Assembly: GCA_030656435.1 (NCBI GenBank)
Contig: JAUSOA010000136.1
Span: 1 to 8,009, forward strand
DNA: 8,009 nt
Direction of reading: 5' to 3'
Origin: Acholeplasmataceae bacterium
GTDB lineage: Bacteria > Bacillota_I > Bacilli_A > Acholeplasmatales > Acholeplasmataceae
The notes under the pieces are model-generated. The model saw nothing but the letters and a program-made list of their open reading frames with translations. It had not been told where the DNA came from and searched no databases. Shown here in pieces: positions 1 through 6,884 of the stretch. Numbering within the stretch: the first letter of the stretch is position 1; every line of letters starts with the position of its first letter. A program made the translations under genes and the position numbers.

Positions 1-504
1 ATCGGTTATTACCTTAGTTGGGTCAAATGCATCTCCTTCAGTAAAGAATGGAGTATTGGTTGGCTTTTCATAAACTGTGCCTAAATTATAAAGATCAAGT
101 GTCTGATCATATAAAAATTGATATGCCTTTTTTGCTCCAAAGTCAGCAACATAAAGTGAACCATCAAATCCGACATGTACACCAGTAGGTTGATTGAGCA
201 ATCCTTCTCCGATGACTGAAACAATATCAGTTCTGAGTGAGTATTTAACAACTCTTGCATTACCAGTATCTGCGATATAGACGTTATCCTCACGATCAAT
301 AGTGATATCTGATGGACTGTTTAAGGTAAGTCCTCCTAGATTATAGGAGATGGATAATGGTAAATAAGCATCCTGGGTCGGAACAATTCTTCCTTGAGAG
401 CTTGAATAGGTAAATGTTTGATATGCGAGTCCGTTTGCACTAACACGTAGGGATGGGGTGAGTGCAACAACGAAGATAAAGAATAATATAAGTAGTTTTT
501 TCAT
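1..504 (-). CDS. Secreted NHL-repeat (beta-propeller) protein, 3' end outside the window
   Basis: This is an open frame of 168 codons from an ATG at 504-502 running without a stop to the left edge. Residues 1-23 form a signal peptide: MKK, a hydrophobic core LLILFFIFVVAL, then a V-S-A site before N24, so the protein is probably exported and cleaved by signal peptidase I. Two NHL-type repeats follow. The first spans about residues 61-88 (LNSPSDITIDREDNVYIADT, then GNARVVKYS). The second spans about 103-130 (LNQPTGVHVGFDGSLYVADF, then GAKKAYQF). NHL repeats are blades of beta-propellers that usually bind protein, nucleic acid or sugar and are rarely enzymes by themselves. The start shares one base with the stop of the permease upstream (TAATG) and has only a weak GGG at 514-516, which suggests translational coupling to the permease. 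A role at the cell surface with the ABC importer is inferred; the actual ligand is unknown. The missing C-terminus could carry more blades or a membrane anchor. Confidence 0.85.
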   Translation of the reverse strand, partial: MKKLLILFFIFVVALTPSLRVSANGLAYQTFTYSSSQGRIVPTQDAYLPLSISYNLGGLTLNSPSDITIDREDNVYIADTGNARVVKYSLRTDIVSVIGEGLLNQPTGVHVGFDGSLYVADFGAKKAYQFLYDQTLDLYNLGTVYEKPTNTPFFTEGDAFDPTKVITD

Positions 505-1385
505 TATTTGATACCCGAATGTGCCATGGTGTTCATGACCTTACTTTGCAAGATGATAAATAAGACTAAATTTGGAACAAACATTAGAAGACCACCAGCT
601 GCTGCCATCCCTTGACCGGCAACTGTATTTCCTTGAGCTGACGTTAAACTCATCATATAAAATGCGAGTGTTCGCTTCGATTCATCATTGATATATAAAA
701 CAGATGTTGAAACATCATTCCAAATAATTTGGAAGGCTAGAATGCCAACAGTAGCAATCGCAGGTGCGATAATCGGCATAATAATCTTGAAGAATATTTC
801 CATTTCCGATGCACCATCAATTTTCGCACTTTCAATCAACTCGTTTGGTGTTTGATCGATAAACTGCTTAATCAAAAACATCGCAACTGGCATGACAATG
901 ACCGGTAATATATGTGCCATGTAGGTATCAATTAGTCCAGTTTGGGCGATTATTAAGAATCTTGGAATTTGAACTGCAATTGGCACAAACATTAATGCAA
1001 GTGTATTAAGTTCGAATAAAAATTTCTTTCCTTTAAACTTAAGTTTGGATAAAGCATATGCGGAAAGTGCAGTAATTAAAATAGCTAATGTGACACCAAT
1101 GACAGTAATTAAAATGCTATTAACTAAATATCTTGAAAATGGCACTCCAGATGCAGAGGTGATTCTTGCAAGCTCCAAAAAGTTATCCAATGTAGGTCTT
1201 CTAACGAAGAATCTAGGAGGATAAGCGAAAAGCTCACTTTGTGGCTTGAATGCATGATTGACGATAAAAATAATCGGTAGTAGCATCAAAAGCGAGAAAG
1301 GCACTAAGAATGAATAGAATGGTATTTGACTCTTATGAAATCTGGTAGGATTTATTTTTGTCCCTTGAAATGTATTGGCTGCCAT
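504..1385 (-). CDS. Carbohydrate ABC transporter permease, MalG/UgpE type
   Basis: This 293-residue integral membrane protein is one half of the import channel of a binding-protein-dependent sugar ABC transporter. About six hydrophobic segments are visible, near residues 24-44, 88-112, 125-145, 155-173, 205-224 and 262-280. The cytoplasmic EAA loop that docks the ATPase is at about 185-204 (ESAKIDG, then nine residues later IIMP, followed by IIAP), with the first A of EAA replaced by S. The segment IIWND at 220-224 matches the W-N-(D/E) signature common in MalG-type subunits. Length is normal for the family (about 270-300). The start is supported by an AAAGGGAG site 7 nt upstream. It begins 4 nt after the MalF-type gene and ends overlapping the NHL gene by one base, so all three are co-translated. 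Family assignment is firm. The substrate is not readable from permeases of this class. Confidence 0.95.
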   Translation of the reverse strand: MAANTFQGTKINPTRFHKSQIPFYSFLVPFSLLMLLPIIFIVNHAFKPQSELFAYPPRFFVRRPTLDNFLELARITSASGVPFSRYLVNSILITVIGVTLAILITALSAYALSKLKFKGKKFLFELNTLALMFVPIAVQIPRFLIIAQTGLIDTYMAHILPVIVMPVAMFLIKQFIDQTPNELIESAKIDGASEMEIFFKIIMPIIAPAIATVGILAFQIIWNDVSTSVLYINDESKRTLAFYMMSLTSAQGNTVAGQGMAAAGGLLMFVPNLVLFIILQSKVMNTMAHSGIK

Positions 1386-1389
1386 ATCA

Positions 1390-2274
1390 TCACTCCCTTT
1401 CCCCTAAAATGCGCCATGTAACCTTGGAAATGAAGTAAACCAAGAGCAGTAAGACCACACTAATTGCTGCTGCATAACCCATCATGTATCGAATAAATCC
1501 AAAGTCTTCAATATGGTTGACGATGAGCTGACCAGCATATTGTGGTGTCGGGTTGGACCCAGAGAGTGCAACACCGATACCTCCTGCCTGGAAGGTTGTT
1601 ACAACCGCCATTACGGCCCCGAAGAGCATTTGTGGCTTCATAGAAGGAATGGTAATATAAAATATTTCTTGTGTACGGTTTTTGATTCCATCCATGTAGG
1701 CTGCTTCATGTAAGGTTTGATCGATATTTAAGACCCCTGCAAGCATCGCTAAAAAGCCGACACCCATGCTGCTCCATAGCGAAACAACAATCATGATGGT
1801 CATTAAATATTGTGGTGATTGTAAAAACTGGATTGGCTCTAGAATAACACCCCAGTTTAAGAGTAAACTATTTAAATAACCCTGTGAATCATCTGAGAAA
1901 ATAATACGCCACATGGAGGCAAGTGCCACACCAAATGTTAGAGATGGCGAATATAAAATGATTGCAAAAACTGTTCTTGGCTTCGCAGGAATTTGTGATA
2001 GCATCCAAGCGAGTAAAAAGGATAAAATATAGCCAACAGGACCAACAATTAAGGCAAACTTTAATGTATTTGATAATACAAACTGCATGAATACTGTATC
2101 CATGGTAATCAGTTCGATATAGTTTGTAATTCCGATAAATCTTGGAGCTTGAATCGCGTTAAAATAAGTAAAAGATAAGAAAATTGCAGCTAAAACGGGA
2201 ATAACGACAAACAGAAAGAATAATGTCCAATAGGGCACTAAAAACCATGCCGGACGATTCATTTTACTAATCAT
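1390..2274 (-). CDS. Carbohydrate ABC transporter permease, MalF/UgpA type
   Basis: This 294-residue membrane protein is the partner channel subunit to the MalG-type permease. Hydrophobic segments lie near residues 11-35, 69-93, 101-123, 155-178, 213-231 and 263-284. The EAA loop is at about 190-210: EAAYMDG, then IKNRTQEIFY and ITIP, a close match to the family consensus E-A-A-x-x-D-G-(9)-I-x-L-P. It lacks the extra N-terminal segments and big periplasmic loop of enteric MalF, as is usual for Gram-positive-type UgpA/LacF proteins of about 290 residues. The start at 2274 is preceded by GGAGG with a 6-nt spacer; a second in-frame ATG four codons on has no such site. The gene overlaps the end of the 1022-residue gene by 8 nt (ATGATTAG), which implies coupled translation. 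Substrate is unknown. Confidence 0.95.
   Translation of the reverse strand: MISKMNRPAWFLVPYWTLFFLFVVIPVLAAIFLSFTYFNAIQAPRFIGITNYIELITMDTVFMQFVLSNTLKFALIVGPVGYILSFLLAWMLSQIPAKPRTVFAIILYSPSLTFGVALASMWRIIFSDDSQGYLNSLLLNWGVILEPIQFLQSPQYLMTIMIVVSLWSSMGVGFLAMLAGVLNIDQTLHEAAYMDGIKNRTQEIFYITIPSMKPQMLFGAVMAVVTTFQAGGIGVALSGSNPTPQYAGQLIVNHIEDFGFIRYMMGYAAAISVVLLLLVYFISKVTWRILGERE
1393..1397 (-). promoter_or_regulatory. Ribosome binding site of the MalG-type permease
   Basis: On the minus strand AAAGGGAG ends 7 nt before the ATG at 1385. The site lies inside the last codons of the upstream permease gene, which fits coupled translation, and it supports the ATG chosen. Confidence 0.7.
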
Positions 2275-5200
2275 TGCCTACCTCCGTTAACCATCTGTCG
2301 ATGTTATAGATACTAGGAACGATATATTCTTTAATGATTTCACCTCTATAGGTATAGCCAAATTCTGCCATCTTATAGATAATCTCACGATTCGATATCC
2401 GTACAGCTTCATCAAGTGCTTGTCTTGGGTTCATACCGGAAAAGACGATTTTCGTCCATGCGTTACTAATTTCACGCTCAACCATGTAGGTTCCTGGAAT
2501 ACGTGATGCTTCAATTCCATAGCCCCATTGCTCAAGCACAATATTTTTATATTCATCAGGCATCGAAAGTGTTTTAAACGCGTCTACATTTGCTGTGTTC
2601 CAAAAATAGGCTTGACCGTAGGTCGATTGTAGTAAAAATGCGAACTCACTTTGAATATCTGTTGACATCCACCATTTTAAGAAATTCCAAGATTCCTCTG
2701 GGTATTTTGTAGAGCTCATAATCATATTGGCCTGAGCACCAACTGCGGAGTATCTAACAATCTCATCAGTTTCTGCATTATATACTCCAGGGTGTAAGTC
2801 CATTCCCCATAATCCATCAAGTTCTACTGCTGCAGTTTCTAGCAATATATAGGTTGATAAATCAGAAATACCAATTGGAAGAAGACCATATCTAAAGTGA
2901 TTATAGAAGGATGCCACAAACTTAGGCATATTATAGAGTGTATACAAATCGCTCATTAGCTTAATGCCTGCGAGTGTTTCATCACTATTAATTGCTGTTT
3001 GCATACCATTTGGTGAATAAAGATCGCCACCAAATTGATAAATAAATGGTAGTGTTGCTACAAATGGCTTGAGTCCTGAAAATTGAGCGAGTGGAACGAA
3101 ATAATTCATGCCATAGCTTTGAAGCAGTGGTAATATTTCAATGATTTCATCCCATGTTTGTGGAATATGAGTGATACCTATAGATTCAAGAATATCTTTT
3201 CTGTAGTAGGTTACCCAAAAGTTTTGCGTACCTGGTATCGCATAAACTCCTTCTTCAAAGACATAAGGAATCATTGCACCCTTAGTAAAGTGCTTAACTA
3301 GGTCTTCATAGCCCTCAAACTGGCGTAGGTCAAGTGCTGCATTTCGTACTGCGAAATCGTAGGGCAGCCAGTGATTAACACCAATCGTGACATCAGGTGC
3401 TTGTCCGCTTGCGTTAGCTAAAACGAGTTTATTTTGATCAGGCATTTGTGATAGCGTAATACGCATATCCCCATCATATTTATCATCAATTAATGATTGC
3501 ATGATTTCTATATATTGTCTTGGATGATTGACCCATACCATGACTTCATTATCTTTTCTCTTTGATGCTGAATAGGGATTATTTACAAAGGATAATACAA
3601 GTCTCTTTGTTCCTTCCCAAGTACGTACAAAGATGTTTTCATATGGCTTGCTAATTTTTATATCGCCATGGAAAATGGTACGTTCAAGCTCTAAATTAGA
3701 ACGCATTAAACGTTGCATCATATTCCCTAAAATTTGATTCACAGATGAATCACCATCAGAAAATTGAACCATTAAGCTTGGTAACTTATTGACATCTTTT
3801 GCAATATTCTTGAGTCTTGTTGCAGCAACCTTCATATTTCCGATTTCAGATGGCTGATCAAGAACCGATAGTGCTAAAAGCTTTTCATAGGATTCTTCTA
3901 ATAGTAATGCCCATGAAAGGATATTTGGTGCAGCATGCGGAAAATATGCTTCGATATCCCAGTCGCGATAGCGGTCTGTTCCACCACTTGTGTATCTTTT
4001 TATATTTAAGCTTAACTGTTGAATCTCACTCATTACATATTGAATGGTCTCAAGTGTTTGACGGTAAGGATAATTAACTGCTTCTAAAGTAATTGTATTG
4101 GTTCCAGCTTCAAGATATATCTTTAAAGGTTCGTTATTCGCATCCGATAAAGTACGATTTAAAAATGAGGTAGTATATGGAAATGCATAGGCTTCAAGAG
4201 AGCTAAATGGAACCACTCCATTGATTTTGATTTTTCTAAATACTTGCATATCTTTAATTAAGTACTGACGATACTTAAAGGTTAAATGGTAAAACCCAGC
4301 CTGTTCAGCTTCAATTATATAGGTGACAGCTTGTCCACTATTTTGCCATGAATCACCAAAAATCGTATTTAATCTTAAAAATTGTGTATTGTAGTATAAA
4401 TTCGATGGATCCTGTTCGGGTCTTAAACGAATCGATGGGTCATTACGATGTGCCATTTCTCTTGCTGATACTGTTATTTTATCTTGAATGACTAACGCAT
4501 TTGGATACATCGAAAGATATTCAGCATAGGAAGGAATTTTTACTTCCTTGACATAATATGCTTGACCAATTAAAAGCTGAGCGTTCACGTAATTGAGTCT
4601 TACTACATCACCTGGGTTCAGCTCGAATGCGAAAAGACCAGGATGCATGCCACGGTAATCATTGATTAAGTGGTGATTCCAATCCTTAATTTTTGTAGAG
4701 CTTGGTTGGATTTCATTTTGATAACGATCTAATGAAAACTCAGTTGAATTCAATATCCATTTCGATGGTAAAACGAGGGTTTGCGCCTCGTAAAAAGGGG
4801 ATAAACCATTGATTGTAATTGCTATTTGTGGTGTATTGATACTATTTTCAATTTCTTGATAGTCAATTGCTAAATAATATAGCCCTGAAGTGCTTCCTGT
4901 ATGCGTAAATGAAACAGGAGTTGTAGATGTTAACAAGAAAACATCCTGGTCAATTCCAGTCATTGTCTCATAAGCTTGGACTGAAGCTCCATGGATCAGA
5001 TGAGTTTTTGGAATACTAAACCCAGTCATATCACCAGTCAAAATTGCTTTTTCTTCATCAGTTTCTACAATATCGTTGCTTTTATACGATTGAACAACCT
5101 CGGTATAAAGTAAGGTGTTGAATGCCTGTGAAAGGTAGGTGTTATCATAATCATACATTAGATTAGAAGCATCATAATATTCATTCATATTGGATTTTTT

Positions 5201-5335
5201 AAAAAAAGAAAGGCCTATCATCAAAACAAAAAAGAACACTAAAATGAGTAGTGTGATTCGTTTAGGTGACATGTGTGTAAAGAATTTTTTAATTAGAGTC
5301 ATTCCCTTTTTAAAAAATAAGATTAATTTTTCCAT
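2267..5335 (-). CDS. Membrane-anchored fusion: duplicated CBM-like jelly rolls plus solute-binding domain
   Basis: This 1022-residue protein is over twice the length of a normal solute-binding protein. Residues 1-25 are basic (cytoplasmic side) and 26-45 form one hydrophobic segment with no lipobox cysteine, so it is a membrane-anchored protein with the rest outside. Two related beta-rich domains follow. The first (about 150-255) has GLYYLAIDYQ, ITINGLSPFYEAQ and LNPGDVVRLNYV. The second (about 345-420) has AGFYHLTFKYRQ, IKINGVVPFSSLEA and LEAGTNTITLEAV. This pattern (G-x-Y...Y, then NG, then an x-x-G-x-N/D-x-(I/V)-x-L strand) resembles CBM6/CBM35-type jelly rolls. Residues about 425-560 look helical. 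From about 595 to 985 there is a family-1-type solute-binding domain: NEVMVWVNHP, APDVTIG, AIPGTQNFWVTYYRKDILES, the TWDE loop, QFGGDLYS, a WGMDLHPG stretch and the ESWNFLKWWMS helix. Its start has GGAGG 4 nt upstream. The presumed job is to bind a glycan and feed the permease pair encoded next. Domain family names rest on motif reading; the SBP call is firm and the CBM call is moderate. Confidence 0.88.
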   Translation of the reverse strand: MEKLILFFKKGMTLIKKFFTHMSPKRITLLILVFFFVLMIGLSFFKKSNMNEYYDASNLMYDYDNTYLSQAFNTLLYTEVVQSYKSNDIVETDEEKAILTGDMTGFSIPKTHLIHGASVQAYETMTGIDQDVFLLTSTTPVSFTHTGSTSGLYYLAIDYQEIENSINTPQIAITINGLSPFYEAQTLVLPSKWILNSTEFSLDRYQNEIQPSSTKIKDWNHHLINDYRGMHPGLFAFELNPGDVVRLNYVNAQLLIGQAYYVKEVKIPSYAEYLSMYPNALVIQDKITVSAREMAHRNDPSIRLRPEQDPSNLYYNTQFLRLNTIFGDSWQNSGQAVTYIIEAEQAGFYHLTFKYRQYLIKDMQVFRKIKINGVVPFSSLEAYAFPYTTSFLNRTLSDANNEPLKIYLEAGTNTITLEAVNYPYRQTLETIQYVMSEIQQLSLNIKRYTSGGTDRYRDWDIEAYFPHAAPNILSWALLLEESYEKLLALSVLDQPSEIGNMKVAATRLKNIAKDVNKLPSLMVQFSDGDSSVNQILGNMMQRLMRSNLELERTIFHGDIKISKPYENIFVRTWEGTKRLVLSFVNNPYSASKRKDNEVMVWVNHPRQYIEIMQSLIDDKYDGDMRITLSQMPDQNKLVLANASGQAPDVTIGVNHWLPYDFAVRNAALDLRQFEGYEDLVKHFTKGAMIPYVFEEGVYAIPGTQNFWVTYYRKDILESIGITHIPQTWDEIIEILPLLQSYGMNYFVPLAQFSGLKPFVATLPFIYQFGGDLYSPNGMQTAINSDETLAGIKLMSDLYTLYNMPKFVASFYNHFRYGLLPIGISDLSTYILLETAAVELDGLWGMDLHPGVYNAETDEIVRYSAVGAQANMIMSSTKYPEESWNFLKWWMSTDIQSEFAFLLQSTYGQAYFWNTANVDAFKTLSMPDEYKNIVLEQWGYGIEASRIPGTYMVEREISNAWTKIVFSGMNPRQALDEAVRISNREIIYKMAEFGYTYRGEIIKEYIVPSIYNIDRWLTEVGND
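2281..2285 (-). promoter_or_regulatory. Ribosome binding site of the MalF-type permease
   Basis: GGAGG lies 6 nt upstream of the ATG at 2274, inside the coding end of the preceding gene. It decides in favour of this start over the ATG at 2262. Confidence 0.8.
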
Positions 5336-5339
5336 GATA

Positions 5340-5344
5340 CCTCC
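5340..5344 (-). promoter_or_regulatory. Ribosome binding site of the 1022-residue gene
   Basis: GGAGG lies 4 nt before the ATG at 5335, and no comparable site precedes the in-frame ATGs at codons 12 and 22. Its first two G residues can pair in the small hairpin at 5343-5355. Confidence 0.75.
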
Positions 5345-5355
5345 ATTAAAAATGG
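5343..5355 (-). promoter_or_regulatory. Small hairpin overlapping the ribosome site
   Basis: On the minus strand CCATT, loop TTT, AATGG form a 5-bp perfect stem. The 3' arm shares its last two G residues with the GGAGG ribosome site. It could slightly lower initiation on the 1022-residue gene. The stem is short and may be chance. Confidence 0.25.
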
Positions 5356-5359
5356 TTTG

Positions 5360-5382
5360 GAGAGGGGATTTTTTCCCCTCTC
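5360..5382 (-). other. Strong intergenic hairpin between the two binding-protein genes
   Basis: GAGAGGGGA and TCCCCTCTC form a perfect 9-bp stem round a 5-nt loop (AAAAA in the transcript). It stands about 20 nt after the stop of the lipoprotein gene. On the minus strand the next bases are CAAACCATTTTTAATGG, so there is no T tract directly after the stem; a T run comes only after 6 other bases. It is therefore a poor classical terminator. It fits better as a 3'-end stabiliser or a partial terminator that leaves more binding-protein mRNA than permease mRNA, as known for the malE-malF gap in enterics. The role is inferred; the inverted repeat itself is plain. Confidence 0.65.
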
Positions 5383-5392
5383 GACCACTTGT

Positions 5393-5398
5393 ATTATA
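5393..5398 (-). promoter_or_regulatory. Possible -10 box (TATAAT) of an internal promoter
   Basis: A perfect TATAAT is read on the minus strand just after the stop of the lipoprotein gene, with a start point expected around 5386, just ahead of the hairpin. No TTGACA-like -35 is present at 16-18 bp and no extended TG motif is seen. In AT-rich DNA this can be chance. Confidence 0.2.
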
Positions 5399-5402
5399 AA
5401 AT

Positions 5403-6872
5403 TTAATTGCCTAAGCTAGCGAGCTGTGCTTGAACAAGTTCGTTCGCTTTGTTTTGCCATTGCACTGCATAAGATTGAACTGCTGTTGGTCCTGCAGTTA
5501 CTAGATTGTTCCAGTTATATGGGTTTTCTGGATCATGAACCCATGCCCAGAAATCTTTATAGCCTGGTAACCATTTGTCTAAGTCTGGCTTAGAATATTC
5601 AATACGGTTTAATGTGTAGCTAATACCTTTGATATCATCAACTAGGTTAAATACTCTATCCCAAACGCCTGGATAATCAGCAACTGGGAATCTGTCAAGA
5701 TGGACAGGAAGATTTCCTGCTAGTTCAGCTGCTGCTGCATCTGCTTCAAGTAAAGATAATCTAGCTTCCCAACCATCTTTACCAAATGTCATCCATTTCG
5801 CTAGTAAATACGCTTCTGCTGGATATTCTGTTTGTGAAGATACACATTGGTAGTCAAGAATTGTTGGTGGGAATAATCCAGCTGTACCACTTGGATATGG
5901 CCAAAAGCCTAAATTGATATCATCAGCTTCTTTTGCAGCATTGATCACCCAAAATTGCCATGAGCCTTCAATATCCATAGCACCATATCCATATTGAATT
6001 AAATAGGTACGAAGTGCTGAGTTTTCTGGAGCATTATAAACTTCTTCGGTAAATCTTGCTGTTGTACCATCAGTTAACTGGTGAAGAGCAACCTTTTGTT
6101 CCATTGCAGCAATCCAATCTGCAGATGTGTAATTAAACTTTGTGCCATCCCATGTGTCATATTGTACACTTGCATTGTTCATCATTGGCCATACTTGTTG
6201 GAAGTCTGGTGAACCGTACCAAGTATCCATACCAATCACTAGGTTTTCAGGATTAGCTAAATCGAAATTCTTAATTGCTTTCGCAATATTGACGAATTCT
6301 TGATGTGTCCAATCCTTAACAGGATAACCGTCATTATCAATACGATATTGACCAGGAACTGTATTTAAATTGGCTTTTTCAAAAATGTCTAGGTTAATCA
6401 TTATACCCTTTAAAAATTGGAATGAAGGAACTGCATATCGCTTACCGTTATATACACCGGTGAGTGCGATGTTGTCATAGACAAGAGCAGTTTCTGGGTC
6501 AGCATCCCATAATGATGCAACGTCCTTTGTTAAACCAGCGTTGATAACTGTTGGAACATTATCAGTTGCGAATACGTCTGGAAGTAGGCCAGCTTGTGCT
6601 GCAGTTACAAGATTTCCTGTAAATTCAGCTCCGCTTCCTGCAATTTCAGTACGTAGCGTGACTCTAATATGCGGGTATTTGACCATAAATGCATCAATCA
6701 TGCGTTGATTGAATGCTGGATTTGCCCAATCCGCGTAAGATAACTCGATTGTCTGTACTGGAGTTGTTGGAACTGTGTTTGGATCGGTTGGAACTTCTGT
6801 TTTACCACTACCACAGGCAGCAAGACCAAATGCAAACAATAAAACGAGTAATAGTGCTAATAATCTTTTCAT
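5403..6872 (-). CDS. Sugar ABC transporter solute-binding lipoprotein
   Basis: This 489-residue lipoprotein is the free substrate receptor of the importer. The N-terminus has MKR, a leucine-rich core and the lipobox LAAC with Cys20, so it is cut by signal peptidase II and lipid-anchored outside the membrane. A short Pro/Thr linker (25-40) follows. The mature domain starts at about 41 with IELSYADWANPAFNQRMIDA, then KYPHIRVTL, LLPDVFATD and NGKRYAVPSFQ, all typical of cluster B/family-1 sugar-binding proteins. Many aromatic residues (W218, W227, W241, W253, W305, W308, W324, W360) fit stacking against sugar rings, though which ones line the site cannot be told. IEGSWQFWVI near 301-310 and AYLLAKWMTFGKDG near 354-367 match the usual hinge and late-helix regions. 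Length is slightly above the usual 400-450. AGGAGGG lies 4 nt before the ATG. It sits 12 nt after the CBM-module gene and 67 nt before the fusion gene. Ligand unknown. Confidence 0.93.
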   Translation of the reverse strand: MKRLLALLLVLLFAFGLAACGSGKTEVPTDPNTVPTTPVQTIELSYADWANPAFNQRMIDAFMVKYPHIRVTLRTEIAGSGAEFTGNLVTAAQAGLLPDVFATDNVPTVINAGLTKDVASLWDADPETALVYDNIALTGVYNGKRYAVPSFQFLKGIMINLDIFEKANLNTVPGQYRIDNDGYPVKDWTHQEFVNIAKAIKNFDLANPENLVIGMDTWYGSPDFQQVWPMMNNASVQYDTWDGTKFNYTSADWIAAMEQKVALHQLTDGTTARFTEEVYNAPENSALRTYLIQYGYGAMDIEGSWQFWVINAAKEADDINLGFWPYPSGTAGLFPPTILDYQCVSSQTEYPAEAYLLAKWMTFGKDGWEARLSLLEADAAAAELAGNLPVHLDRFPVADYPGVWDRVFNLVDDIKGISYTLNRIEYSKPDLDKWLPGYKDFWAWVHDPENPYNWNNLVTAGPTAVQSYAVQWQNKANELVQAQLASLGN

Positions 6873-6876
6873 TATT

Positions 6877-6883
6877 CCCTCCT
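6877..6883 (-). promoter_or_regulatory. Strong ribosome binding site of the lipoprotein gene
   Basis: AGGAGGG ends 4 nt before the ATG at 6872 and fills most of the 12-nt gap after the upstream stop codon. It is the best match to the anti-Shine-Dalgarno sequence in the window and fits a highly made binding protein. Confidence 0.8.
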
Positions 6884-6884
6884 A

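Noticed and set aside
81..299. Minus-strand open frame of 72 codons
   Set aside because: It overlaps the NHL-repeat gene in another frame, has no recognisable domain, and the NHL frame with signal peptide and repeats is clearly the real one.
1513..1713. Plus-strand open frame of 66 codons inside the MalF-type permease
   Set aside because: It is antisense to a well-conserved permease and its composition shows no domain; treated as a shadow.
3817..4077. Plus-strand open frame of 86 codons inside the fusion gene
   Set aside because: It is antisense to the coding frame, has no recognisable motif and no promoter was seen.
5360..5382. Intrinsic terminator ending the lipoprotein transcript
   Set aside because: The stem is good but no T run follows it directly on either strand, and the downstream genes belong functionally with the upstream ones; kept only as a hairpin with possible partial effect.
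5190..5399. Plus-strand open frame of 69 codons across the start of the fusion gene
   Set aside because: It is antisense to the membrane anchor and the hairpin gap; its lysine-rich start mirrors A/T runs.
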